Positions 1 through 8,241 of a DNA stretch of 64,000 nucleotides are shown here, in pieces (within the stretch, counting starts at the first letter, position 1; each line of letters begins with the position of its first letter). Below the pieces are notes generated by a model that saw only the letters and a program-made list of their open reading frames with translations, was not told the origin of the DNA and searched no databases. The stretch is from Candidatus Ideonella esbjergensis. GTDB lineage: Bacteria > Pseudomonadota > Gammaproteobacteria > Burkholderiales > Burkholderiaceae_C. The translations under genes were made by a program, and so were the position numbers. The DNA is taken from assembly GCA_016710065.1 (NCBI GenBank), contig JADJLP010000001.1, positions 1,488,001 through 1,552,000 of the forward strand, in the 5' to 3' direction.

Positions 1-9
1 GGAGCAGCC

Positions 10-459
10 ATGCCACAGACCAGCGACCCCCTGTTTCAACCCACGCCGTTGGCCACGGCCGCCGCGCGTGTGGCCGTGCCGGCACCCCGTTTGATTTCGC
101 ATCTGTATGACCTGGGCGACCAGGCCATGCGCTCGCGCCTGCTGGCCCGGCTGCTGCAACCCTTGGGCACCCTTGGCATGGCGGCCGTGGCGGCCGGGGC
201 TTTTGCCTGCTTTGTACAGCGCCGCACGGCCGACGGCGTGATGGTGGCGCTGGACGATGTGTCGCGCTACTCCAGCGAGCAGATCCTGGAGCTGGCGCGC
301 TTTGTGGAGCAGGTCGACCCCGAGGTCTTGCAAGGCGTGGCCCAGCGCGTGGCCAACACGCCCGTGGGACTGGCGGCGCTCAGCGCCTCTGCGGCCATGT
401 TGCTGTGGGGGGCTTTGTACCGCACTGGCCCCATGCCCGGCCCGGTGCGGCGGCCCTGA
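10..459 (+). CDS. Small hypothetical protein with two hydrophobic segments
   Basis: 149 residues; I do not recognise the family. An ATG five bases after GGAG (positions 1-4) sets the start. Hydrophobic stretches lie near residues 53-72 (ends GAFACFV) and 118-138 (contains SASAAMLLWGALY), which suggests a small inner-membrane or membrane-associated protein; the N-terminus is proline/alanine rich and does not look like a cleavable signal. The next gene on the same strand starts 92 bases further on. Function unknown. Confidence 0.6.
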   Translation: MPQTSDPLFQPTPLATAAARVAVPAPRLISHLYDLGDQAMRSRLLARLLQPLGTLGMAAVAAGAFACFVQRRTADGVMVALDDVSRYSSEQILELARFVEQVDPEVLQGVAQRVANTPVGLAALSASAAMLLWGALYRTGPMPGPVRRP

Positions 460-551
460 GACCGGGGGCGATTGCGGCGGATCACCACGGCCGCAGCCAA
501 AGCGGCGAAAATCCGCGCTCCCCCCGTCACCGTATCTGCCTGGAGTTTTCG

Positions 552-818
552 ATGATCGCTTTCCAAGTCAACGACATGACCTGCAACCACTGCGTGGGGT
601 CCATCACCCAGGCGCTGATGAAGGTCGATCCGGCCGCCAACGTGCAGGTGAACCTGGCCCAGCACCAGGTGCTGGTGGAGCCGGGCATCGCCAGCGCAGC
701 GCAGCTGACCGGTGCCATTGCCGATGCTGGCTTCACCCCCGTGAGCATCGAGGTGCCGGCCGGTCAGGCCGCGCCTGCCAAGTCGGGCTGCTGCGGCGCC
801 TGCGGCGGCGGCCACTGA
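552..818 (+). CDS. Heavy-metal-associated (HMA) domain protein, CopZ-like
   Basis: 88 residues. The N-terminal half carries the metal-binding signature MTCNHCVGSI (from about residue 8) of HMA domains, which bind Cu(I) or similar soft metals and hand them to P-type ATPases. After the single ferredoxin-like domain comes an unusual Cys/Gly/His tail (CCGACGGGH) that may add a second metal site. The start is the ATG after TGGAG at 541-545; longer in-frame starts lack a ribosome site. No metal ATPase is adjacent. The metal is inferred, most likely copper; mercury or zinc remain possible. Confidence 0.85.
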   Translation: MIAFQVNDMTCNHCVGSITQALMKVDPAANVQVNLAQHQVLVEPGIASAAQLTGAIADAGFTPVSIEVPAGQAAPAKSGCCGACGGGH

Positions 819-877
819 GAGCCAGCGGGCGCCACCCGCTTACACTCCACGCCCGGCGTAGTTAATGCGGGCGTTGC

Positions 878-1585
878 ATGCAAAACCTCTCTTCCTTGCT
901 GGCCGTTTTGGCGGCTTACCTGATCGGCTCCTTGTCCTTCGCGGTCATCGTCAGCCGTTTCATGGGTTTGTCCGACCCGCGCTCCTACGGCTCGGGCAAC
1001 CCCGGCGCCACCAACGTGCTGCGCTCGGGCAACAAGAAGGCAGCCGCCCTCACGCTGCTGTTCGACGCGCTCAAGGGCTTGATCCCGGTGCTGGCCGCGC
1101 AGCAACTGCAAGCGCGCTTTGGCTGGGGCGAAACCACCATCGGCTTCGTGGGCCTGGCCGCGTTTCTGGGCCATCTCTGGCCGGTGTTCTTTCGCTTCCA
1201 GGGCGGCAAGGGCGTGGCCACCGCCATCGGCGTGCTGCTGGGCCTGGTGCCGGTGATGGCAGGCGCCACGCTGCTGGTGTGGGTGGCGGTGGCCTACCTC
1301 ACGCGCTATTCGTCGCTGGCGGCCATCGTCGCGGCCATCTTTGTGCCCTTCGGGCAGTTGCTCACCTACGGGGCCTCACCAGCCGTGCTGGCCGTCGCGG
1401 TGATGAGCCTGCTGCTGGTCTGGCGGCATGACGGCAACATCCGCAAGCTGCTGGCCGGCACCGAAAGCAAGATCGGCCAGAAGGCCGCACCCGTGGCGCC
1501 GCCGCCCGCACCCGATGTGCATGCGCATGCCCACGCGCACAAGACTTCCCATCCTCAAAAGCATCAACGCAAAGGAAAACACTGA
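878..1585 (+). CDS. plsY: Glycerol-3-phosphate acyltransferase PlsY
   Basis: 235 residues. PlsY is an integral membrane enzyme that moves an acyl group from acyl-phosphate to glycerol-3-phosphate, the first step of phospholipid synthesis. Visible family motifs are the substrate loop GSGNPGATNVLRSGNKKAA (about residues 45-63) and HLWPVFFRFQGGKGVATAIG (about 106-125), in a polytopic hydrophobic protein. Typical PlsY is about 200 residues; this one ends in an extra tail of some 35 residues, proline-rich and then histidine-rich (HAHAHAHK). Its stop overlaps the start of the RidA gene (TGATG), which implies translational coupling. Confidence 0.95.
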   Translation: MQNLSSLLAVLAAYLIGSLSFAVIVSRFMGLSDPRSYGSGNPGATNVLRSGNKKAAALTLLFDALKGLIPVLAAQQLQARFGWGETTIGFVGLAAFLGHLWPVFFRFQGGKGVATAIGVLLGLVPVMAGATLLVWVAVAYLTRYSSLAAIVAAIFVPFGQLLTYGASPAVLAVAVMSLLLVWRHDGNIRKLLAGTESKIGQKAAPVAPPPAPDVHAHAHAHKTSHPQKHQRKGKH

Positions 1586-1941
1586 TGGTTCAACCGAACG
1601 TTCAACGACACGAGATCGGCGCCCGCATGTCCGAGGCCGCCGTGCACAACGGCGTGGTCTACCTGGCCGGCCAGGTGGCGGGCGATGGTTCGCAAGACAT
1701 CGCTGGCCAGACCCGCCAGGTGCTGGCGGCCATCGACAAGCTGCTGGCCCAGGCCGGCAGCGACAAGACCAAGATCTTGCGTGCGCAGATATTCCTGGCC
1801 GACATCAGCGAGTTCCCGGCCATGAACGCCGTGTGGGACACCTGGGTGGTGGCCGGCCACACGCCGCCGCGCGCCACTGTGCAGGCCGCGCTGGCCAAGC
1901 CGGAGTGGAAGGTGGAGATCGTCGTCACGGCGGCGGTTTGA
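1585..1941 (+). CDS. RidA family enamine/imine deaminase
   Basis: 118 residues, a typical RidA/YjgF/YER057c length. The family forms trimers that hydrolyse reactive enamines and imines released by PLP enzymes, freeing ammonia. The conserved C-terminal block HTPPRATVQAALAKPEWKVE contains the arginine expected to bind the substrate carboxylate and the late glutamate of the active site. The start overlaps the plsY stop by two bases. It belongs to a longer-range housekeeping cluster and is separate from the second RidA gene at 22986. The exact substrate cannot be told from sequence. Confidence 0.9.
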   Translation: MVQPNVQRHEIGARMSEAAVHNGVVYLAGQVAGDGSQDIAGQTRQVLAAIDKLLAQAGSDKTKILRAQIFLADISEFPAMNAVWDTWVVAGHTPPRATVQAALAKPEWKVEIVVTAAV

Positions 1942-1957
1942 GCCAGCACAGCAGACC

Positions 1958-2359
1958 ATGACGCGCAAGCCTGCTGCCAAGCCACCCGTCCAGCGGCGCC
2001 TGGCCTGGCTGAGCGTGCCTTTGCTGGTGCTGCTGTTCTCCACTGGCTGGGCCGTGTGGTTGGTCTTGCGCGAGCCGGCATTGGGCGCCGAGGTGGCGCG
2101 CCTGGCCAGGCCGGGCGATGTGCGCATGCTGTCGTCACAGACTTGCATCTACTGCGACAGCGCCCGCCATTGGCTCACCACGCACCAGGTGGCCTTTGAC
2201 GAATGCATGATCGAGACCGACGCCGCCTGCGCAGCGCAGTTCAACGCGCTGCTGGCGCCGGGCACGCCGGTGATGCTGGTACGCGGCCGACCTCAGGTGG
2301 GCTTCAGCCCGCAGCGCCTGCGCGAGGCGCTGGCCGAGGCTGGTGCCCCGGGGGGGTGA
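1958..2359 (+). CDS. Membrane-anchored thioredoxin-fold (glutaredoxin-like) protein
   Basis: 133 residues. A basic N-terminus is followed by one transmembrane helix (residues about 15-37), then a periplasm-facing domain with SSQTCIYCDSARHW (about residues 64-77), a CxxC redox motif of glutaredoxin/thioredoxin type. A TPV segment (GTPVMLV) further on corresponds to the cis-proline loop expected in that fold. Likely a dithiol oxidoreductase tethered to the inner membrane. Its stop codon abuts, with no gap, the stop of the convergent gene at 2360. Confidence 0.8.
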   Translation: MTRKPAAKPPVQRRLAWLSVPLLVLLFSTGWAVWLVLREPALGAEVARLARPGDVRMLSSQTCIYCDSARHWLTTHQVAFDECMIETDAACAAQFNALLAPGTPVMLVRGRPQVGFSPQRLREALAEAGAPGG

Positions 2360-2983
2360 TCACAAGCCCAGCTTGGCCGGGTCACCTCGGCCTTGCCGTA
2401 CCAGCACCGGCTCTTCGTCGGTGAGATCGATGACAGTGGTGGGCTGCAAGGGGCAGGCTCCCGCATTCACGATGGCCTGCAACTGCTTCTCGAAGCGAGT
2501 GCGAATCTCGTCGGCGTCGTTCAGCGCATCGATCTCGCCCGGCGGAATGAAGGTGGTGGCCAGCAGCGGCTGGCCCACTTCGTCCAGCAGCGCCTGCAGC
2601 ACCTTGTGCTCGGGCACGCGCAGGCCGATGGTGCGGCGCGAGGGGTGTGAGAGCCGGCGCGGCACTTCCTTGGTGGCTTCGAGGATGAAGGTGAAAGGCC
2701 CGGGTGTACCCAGCTTCATCAGCCGGTACTGGCGGTTGTCCACCTTGGCGTAGTTGGCCAGCTCGGATAGATCGCGGCAGAGCAGTGTGAGGTGGTGCTT
2801 GTCGTCCACCTGGCGGATGCGGCGCAGGCGCTCGGCAGCAGTCTTGTCGTCGAGCCGGCAGACCAGTGCGTAGCTGGAGTCGGTGGGCACCGCCGCCACG
2901 CCGCCCGTGAGCAGGATCTGAGCGGCTTGCTTGAGCAAACGGGCCTGCGGGTTCTCGGGGTGAACTTCAAAGTACTGGGACAT
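2360..2983 (-). CDS. L-threonylcarbamoyladenylate synthase-type protein (Sua5/YciO/YrdC family)
   Basis: 207 residues, close to E. coli YciO in length and in N-terminal wording (MSQYFEVHPENPQ). The family binds ATP, L-threonine and bicarbonate to make threonylcarbamoyl-AMP for tRNA t6A modification; YciO itself is a paralogue whose in vivo role is less certain than that of TsaC. Seen here: PTDSSYALVCRLDD (about residues 34-47) and PGPFTFILEATKEVP (about 94-108), the usual core segments. It is the last gene of a leftward run PHP phosphatase, M48 protease, YciO. Confidence 0.88.
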   Translation of the reverse strand: MSQYFEVHPENPQARLLKQAAQILLTGGVAAVPTDSSYALVCRLDDKTAAERLRRIRQVDDKHHLTLLCRDLSELANYAKVDNRQYRLMKLGTPGPFTFILEATKEVPRRLSHPSRRTIGLRVPEHKVLQALLDEVGQPLLATTFIPPGEIDALNDADEIRTRFEKQLQAIVNAGACPLQPTTVIDLTDEEPVLVRQGRGDPAKLGL

Positions 2984-3013
2984 GCCGCAATTGTCGCGCA
3001 GCCCAGGCCCTGG

Positions 3014-4996
3014 CTAACCTTCTCGGGCGCGGTAGAAGCAGGCCTCGTCGCTGCTGCGAAATTGCGCCGCCAGATCAGACCTGGCCAGCGCCGTCCAGAA
3101 GGGGTTGGCCAGGTCCACCACCATGAACTGCAGCGGCAGGTCGATGCGCTGGCGCAGCCAGCGCCACCAGGTGTGCGGGTCGGGCTGGCCCAAGACCTTG
3201 GAGCGCTCGATCACCAGCAGGTGCAGCACCCAGCCCGAGCACTGCGAATGCGTCTTGCGGAACATCCAGGCCCGCCCCACCGAAGGCTGCGATTGCAGCA
3301 GGGCCACGGCCGGGCGCAGCAGGCGCGGGCTCAGGCGCGAGGGGGCCAGCACCTGGTCGCCGCCGAACTCGTGCAACAAGTCCAGCGCCTTGGCGCCGGT
3401 TCTCTCCAGCTCCCGCAGGCGATGGCGGGCATGCTTGAGCGCCTCGTACAACTGGCGCTGCTCCAGCAGTTTTTCCAGTTGACGCCCGGCCTCCAGGCGC
3501 CAGCGAGGGTCAACATCGGGCGAGTACACATAGGGCCGGGTTTCGCCGTCCACCTGGGCCACGTCGATCAGCAGCTCGATGGCCTCGATCAAGTCGGCGG
3601 GCGCGTCGGGCTGGCGCGACACGGGCTGCACCGGCTGGCAGGTTTCGGCCAGGGCCTGGGCCAGCAGGCAGCCTGCCTCGGTGGAGACTTTGTGCCGCGC
3701 CAGTGCCTCGCGCAGCACCGGCACGGCGGCGGCGGCGCCCTTCACCTGCCAAGTGGCACGCGCCCACAGCAGATGCTCGGGCAGCGCCAGCGGATGCTCG
3801 GCGTCGGCCACAGCCAGCTCGTCCACCAGCAGGACGGTTTGCACATGCTCTCGGTGGCGGTGCAGCCAGTCCTCGTGCACGCGCTCGCGCCAGTGCAGGT
3901 CCAACTCGGTGATCAGGGTGTCCAGCGTGGTTGTGCCCAGCAGTTCGTCGGCCGCGCAGTGTTCGGGCGGCTCGGGCAGCTCGTGGGGTGCCTCGGCCAA
4001 ATCGAGCCTGGCCTTGAGCGAGGCGTGGCTTTCACTGGGGCTGGGCACACGCGCCAGGGCCTCTCGCAACCAGCGCGGGGCGGCGGGGCCGCGCAGGCTC
4101 TCGCGCAGCAGCACGTACTGCGCGCGCAGCGGCTTGGCGCTGGGCAGGGCCTCGGTGCGGGCCTGGGCCCAGATGCCGGGCCAGAACTCTTCATCCAGAA
4201 AGCGCCGCATCACCTCCAGCGCCACCAGGCCACGGGCACTGGGCACAGTGCCCATCACGCGGTGGGCCAGCAGGTCGGCGTCCACCTCTTGCTGGCGCGC
4301 CACCACCATGGCGCGGGCGTTGAAGCGGGGAAAGTAGTAGCGGAAGAAGATGCGCGCACCGATGTCGGTGAAGGCCGGCGCAAAGCGCGACTGGGCCCGC
4401 GACTGGGCCAGCCGCCACCAACTGCGGCGGGTGCGGTAGATCCAGGCCTTGCGCTCGCGCCGGCCGGTGGCCAGGTGGCCAAACTCGTGCGCCACCTGGG
4501 CGGCAACCTGGGGCGTGCTCAGGCCCATCAGCACGGGCAGGCCCAGCACCAGGGTGTTGCGGTAGCGGCCCAGGATGCCCAGGCTCGGTGTTTGCACGAT
4601 GCTCACACCCAGGCTGTCGTCCACCAGCACCTGGTCAAACTCGGGCGCCTGTATGCGCTTGCGCAGCACGCGGATCATCTCGAACAAACGGGGCGCTTCC
4701 TCGGGCGTGAGGGGCAGGCCTTGCGCGGTTTCGGTGGGCGGCCACAAGTTGGCCACCAAGGTCCACAGCAGGGCGGCAAAACCCACCAGCAGCAGGATGC
4801 GCCAGACCTGAAAGCGCACAAACACCAGGCCGTACAGCGACCACAGCAGCCCGGCGGCAGCCAGCAGCAGCATGGCCACCAGAAAGATCTGGCCGAATTC
4901 GGCCATCCAGGCCGTGTGCCGCAAAAAGCGCCCGGGCGCCTTGTGGCAGCGAATCTCGTGCTGCGCAATTTGACGCTTGAGGGCTTGGTCGATCAC
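3014..4996 (-). CDS. M48 family membrane metalloprotease with long C-terminal repeat region
   Basis: 660 residues. Two transmembrane segments (about 33-60 and 64-85) precede the zinc motif HEFGH (170-174) within VAAQVAHEFGHLATG. A second membrane-proximal acidic segment (EVDADLLAHRVMG) supplies the probable third zinc ligand glutamate. The C-terminal 400 residues contain alanine/leucine-rich helical pairs resembling TPR-type repeats (for example AVPVLREALARH), so the protein may bind partners. It lies between the PHP phosphatase and YciO genes on the same strand, 143 bases after the former. Substrate unknown; quality control of membrane or periplasmic proteins is the family's usual task. Confidence 0.85.
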   Translation of the reverse strand: MIDQALKRQIAQHEIRCHKAPGRFLRHTAWMAEFGQIFLVAMLLLAAAGLLWSLYGLVFVRFQVWRILLLVGFAALLWTLVANLWPPTETAQGLPLTPEEAPRLFEMIRVLRKRIQAPEFDQVLVDDSLGVSIVQTPSLGILGRYRNTLVLGLPVLMGLSTPQVAAQVAHEFGHLATGRRERKAWIYRTRRSWWRLAQSRAQSRFAPAFTDIGARIFFRYYFPRFNARAMVVARQQEVDADLLAHRVMGTVPSARGLVALEVMRRFLDEEFWPGIWAQARTEALPSAKPLRAQYVLLRESLRGPAAPRWLREALARVPSPSESHASLKARLDLAEAPHELPEPPEHCAADELLGTTTLDTLITELDLHWRERVHEDWLHRHREHVQTVLLVDELAVADAEHPLALPEHLLWARATWQVKGAAAAVPVLREALARHKVSTEAGCLLAQALAETCQPVQPVSRQPDAPADLIEAIELLIDVAQVDGETRPYVYSPDVDPRWRLEAGRQLEKLLEQRQLYEALKHARHRLRELERTGAKALDLLHEFGGDQVLAPSRLSPRLLRPAVALLQSQPSVGRAWMFRKTHSQCSGWVLHLLVIERSKVLGQPDPHTWWRWLRQRIDLPLQFMVVDLANPFWTALARSDLAAQFRSSDEACFYRAREG

Positions 4997-5139
4997 GTTG
5001 TGGCTGTGCAGACGGTGGAGGCGAGCAGCAGGCTACCACCAAGCCCCGCGCCGGTCAGTCCCCCAAACTGTCGATATGCACCGGCCCCAACCGCAGGGCA
5101 ACCCCAGCGGCGGCCGCTGGCCGGGCTGGCCCGGCGCCG

Positions 5140-6039
5140 TCACGCCGGCAGCGCGGCGTGTGCGCCGGTGTGCTCAGCGGGCGGCAGGTGCTGCAGCCGA
5201 TCTGCCCACAGGCTCCACAGCGGTGTGCACTTGCCAGGCAGATCGGGCAGCTCGCCCAGGGCGATGCGGCTTTCCTCGGGGGCATGGAAATCACTGCCAC
5301 GCGAGGCCAGCAGGCCGAACTCGTCGGCCATGTTGGCGTACTTGGTCACTTCGTCGGGGAAGTGCGCGCCGCAGGTCACCTCCACGCCTTGCCCGCCGTG
5401 CGAGGCGAACTCGGTGAACAGCGCAAACTCTTCGGTGGGCGTGAAGCGGTAGCGCGCCGGGTGGGCAATGGCCGCCACGCCGCCGGCGCCGTGTATCCAA
5501 TCCAGCGCCTGCCCCAGGCCGGCCCAGCGGTGCGGTACGAAGCCAGGCTTGCCTTCCTTGAGGTAGCGCGAGAACACCTCGTGCACCGTGGCGCAGTGGC
5601 CGTTCTCCACCAGAAAGCGCGCGAAGTGCGTGCGCGAGACCAGATCGGGATTGCCGGCATAAGCGCAGGCACCTTCGTAGGCGCCGGGGATGCCGGCCTT
5701 CGCCAAGCTGGCGCCCATGTCGCGGGCGCGTTGGTCGCGCCCAGCGCGCAGTGCGGCCAGGCCCTGCGCCAGCGCAGCGTTTTCAGGGTCGTAATCGAAG
5801 CCCAGAATGTGCACCGTCTCGCCGATGAAGGTGACCGAGATCTCCACCCCGGTCACGTACACCAGCCCCAGCGCCTCGGCCGCCGCGCGGGCCGGCGCCT
5901 GGCCGGCAATCTCGTCGTGGTCGGTGAGCGCCCAGACCAGCACCCCGTTGGCATGGGCCCGGCGGGCCAGCTCATCGGGGGGCAGGCTGCCATCCGAAAA
6001 GGTGGAATGGCAATGGAGGTCGGCGTTCAGTAGGTGCAC
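5140..6039 (-). CDS. PHP domain phosphatase (nucleoside 3',5'-bisphosphate phosphatase / RNase AM type)
   Basis: 299 residues. The PHP metal-binding motifs are plain: ADLHCHSTFSDG at the N-terminus, LTDHDEIAG (about 38-46), VHILGFDYDP (about 71-80) and GSDFHAPEES near the C-terminus. E. coli TrpH/RNase AM of this family removes the 3' phosphate from nucleotide bisphosphates and trims 5' RNA ends. The start is a GTG; a TACAAT -10-like element lies only about seven bases upstream (6047-6052, minus strand), so the transcript may be nearly leaderless. First gene of the leftward operon with the M48 protease and YciO. Confidence 0.88.
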   Translation of the reverse strand: MHLLNADLHCHSTFSDGSLPPDELARRAHANGVLVWALTDHDEIAGQAPARAAAEALGLVYVTGVEISVTFIGETVHILGFDYDPENAALAQGLAALRAGRDQRARDMGASLAKAGIPGAYEGACAYAGNPDLVSRTHFARFLVENGHCATVHEVFSRYLKEGKPGFVPHRWAGLGQALDWIHGAGGVAAIAHPARYRFTPTEEFALFTEFASHGGQGVEVTCGAHFPDEVTKYANMADEFGLLASRGSDFHAPEESRIALGELPDLPGKCTPLWSLWADRLQHLPPAEHTGAHAALPA

Positions 6040-6103
6040 TGCACCAATTGTAGGGAGCGACGTTCTCGGCGATGGGGTGCAGGGGCTTTGGTCAGTGGGG
6101 CCC

Positions 6104-6229
6104 GGTGGATTCCCGCCTTCGCGGGAATGACGAATTCCCCGTCATCCCCGCGAAGGCGGGAATCCACCTTCTGCAGGTCGCCAATTCACACCGCAAGTGC
6201 CGTCATCCCCGCGTAGGCGGGGATCCACC
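6104..6229. repeat. REP-like palindromic repeats, three copies
   Basis: Three copies of a 29-base unit with core GTCATCCCCGCGAAGGCGGG. Copy 1 (6104-6132) is inverted, copy 2 (6140-6168) faces it across a seven-base spacer, and copy 3 (6201-6229) repeats the orientation of copy 2. Each copy can fold as a hairpin (CCCGCnnnGCGGG). They fill the 217-base gap between the PHP gene and the aminopeptidase P gene. The same unit recurs near 14.7, 16.1, 20.1, 26.3 and 56.3 kb. Confidence 0.85.
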
Positions 6230-6256
6230 CCTGTCACCGCAGCCTCAAGCTCGCGC

Positions 6257-8068
6257 TCAGCCCAACCGCAACGCCTCGGTGCGCGCCACCAGCCAGGCCA
6301 GCGCATCGCCACTCACCAGCGGCGCCAGGCGCGAGCGCACCGTGGCGTGGTACTGGTTCAGCCATCCGATCTCGTCGGCACGCAGCAGCGAAACATCGAT
6401 GCAACGCGTATCAATGGGGCACAGCGTGAGCGTCTCGAACTCCAGGAACTCGCCAAACTCGCTGGCCGCAGCCGGCACATTCAGCACCAGGTTCTCGATG
6501 CGCACGCCCCAGCGGCCGGGCCGGTACAGCCCCGGCTCGATCGAGGTGACCATGCCGGCCTCCATCGCCATGGTGGGCTCGGGTTGGGCCTTGCTGATGC
6601 TCTGCGGCCCCTCGTGCACGGCCAGGAAGTAGCCCACGCCGTGGCCGGTGCCGTGGCCGTAGTCCATGCTCTGGTCCCACAGCGGCGCACGGGCCAGGGC
6701 ATCGAGCATGGGGCTGAGCGTGCCCTTGGGAAAGCGCGCGCGGCTTAGCGCCATCGTGCCCTTGAGCACCAGGGTGAAATCGCGCCGCTGCTCGGGCGTG
6801 ATCTGGCCGATGGGCCAGACGCGGGTGATGTCGGTGGTGCCGCCCAGGTACTGGCCGCCGGAATCGATCAGCAGCAGGCCATCGCCCTCAATCACCGCGT
6901 GCAACTCGGGCAGCGCGCGGTAGTGCGGCATGGCGCCATTGGCATTGAAGGCGGCGATGGTGGAAAAGCTCAGGCCTGCAAAGCCCTTGCGCTTGGCGCG
7001 CTCGGCACTGAGCTTCTCATCCACCGTCAGCTCGGTGATGCGCTCGCCGCGCGCCATCGCCGCCTCGAACCAGGCGTAGAAGGTACACATGGCGGCGCCG
7101 TCCTCGGCCATGGCCTCGCGGATGAAGGCGGCCTCTTCGGCCGTCTTGCGGCTCTTGGCCAGCACGCTGGGGTTGATGGACTCCACCACCCGCACGTCAT
7201 CGGCCACCACCTGGCGCAGACCCAAGGTGACGCGCTTGGGGTCCAACAGCAGCACGCTGCCCGCGGGCAGGGTGGCCAACGCGGCCGGGGCCTCGCGGTA
7301 ATCGGCCAGGCGCACGCCGTCAGTGGCGAGTGTGGCGGCCAGCGCCGCGCTCACCTTGCCGGCGCCCACGAACAGCGTGGCATCGCTCTGGCCAATGAGC
7401 AGGTGCGCCAGGAACACGGGGTTGTACTCCACATCGGCACCGCGCAGGTTGGTGAGCCAGGCGATGTCGTCCACGGTGGAGACGAAGTGGTGCGTGGCCC
7501 CATGCGCGGCCATGCCCGCGCGCACGGCGACCAGCTTGGTCGCACGCGTCACGGCGGCCTGCGGTGCTGCATGCTCGTACAGCGGCGCGGCGGGCAGGCC
7601 GGCACGGCCCTCCCAGGCGGCGGCCAAGGGGTCTGCCTCGGTGCGCAGAGCAATGCCCTTCTCGTCGCACATGGCGCGCAAGGCCTTGGCCGCGGCCAGG
7701 CCCAGACACTGGCCATCCACGGCCAGTGTCTGGGCAGCGGCCACCTGGGCGGCGATCCAATCGAGGTGGTGCGTGGCACCCGCGTTGGAGATGCGCACCA
7801 GCGCTATCCCGCTGCCCAGCAGCTCGCGCTCGGCTTGCTCCCAGTAGCGCATGTCGGCAAACAGGGCCGCATCGGTGAGCGTGACCACCAGCGTGCCCAT
7901 GGACCCGGTGAAGCCCGAGAACCACTCGCGCCCCTGCCAGTGGCCGGGCAGGTACTCGCTGAGGTGGGGGTCGCTGCTGGGCACCAGCACGGCGTGGGTG
8001 CCCTGCGCGTTCATGGTTTCGCGCAGTCGGGCAATGCGCAGGCGGGCGGGGGCGGTGCGGGTGTCCAT
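6257..8068 (-). CDS. Aminopeptidase P family (Xaa-Pro aminopeptidase, M24B)
   Basis: 603 residues, the three-domain length of eukaryotic-type cytosolic aminopeptidase P rather than the 440-residue E. coli PepP. It should remove N-terminal residues preceding proline. N-terminal creatinase domain: PSSDPHLSEYLPGHW (about 30-44). C-terminal pita-bread domain: metal ligands in LIDSGGQYLGGTTDITR, HGTGHGVGYFLAVHEGP and SIEPGLYRPGRWGVRIEN, giving the expected Asp-Asp-His-Glu-Glu set. No nearby partner gene; REP elements lie downstream. Confidence 0.93.
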   Translation of the reverse strand: MDTRTAPARLRIARLRETMNAQGTHAVLVPSSDPHLSEYLPGHWQGREWFSGFTGSMGTLVVTLTDAALFADMRYWEQAERELLGSGIALVRISNAGATHHLDWIAAQVAAAQTLAVDGQCLGLAAAKALRAMCDEKGIALRTEADPLAAAWEGRAGLPAAPLYEHAAPQAAVTRATKLVAVRAGMAAHGATHHFVSTVDDIAWLTNLRGADVEYNPVFLAHLLIGQSDATLFVGAGKVSAALAATLATDGVRLADYREAPAALATLPAGSVLLLDPKRVTLGLRQVVADDVRVVESINPSVLAKSRKTAEEAAFIREAMAEDGAAMCTFYAWFEAAMARGERITELTVDEKLSAERAKRKGFAGLSFSTIAAFNANGAMPHYRALPELHAVIEGDGLLLIDSGGQYLGGTTDITRVWPIGQITPEQRRDFTLVLKGTMALSRARFPKGTLSPMLDALARAPLWDQSMDYGHGTGHGVGYFLAVHEGPQSISKAQPEPTMAMEAGMVTSIEPGLYRPGRWGVRIENLVLNVPAAASEFGEFLEFETLTLCPIDTRCIDVSLLRADEIGWLNQYHATVRSRLAPLVSGDALAWLVARTEALRLG

Positions 8069-8241
8069 GGTCAGGCTCCGGGTCTGGGCCCGGGGCCCGG
8101 GTGGGGCGCTGGGCGGGCTGAGAATCGCATGGATTCTAGTGATCGGGTGTACCCATGGCCTGTGATCCTCAGGCCTCTTGCGACCAAGGGGCTCCGTGAC
8201 GGGTGTCCGTGCATTCCTCAGTTGCCGTATTCACGGTTCGG

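Noticed and set aside
2792..5452. Long open frame on the + strand (about 886 codons) antisense to the M48 protease and yciO
   Set aside because: It is complementary to well-conserved genes on the minus strand, has low-complexity Gln/Gly/Leu/Arg composition and no family motif. Such frames are common in GC-rich DNA.
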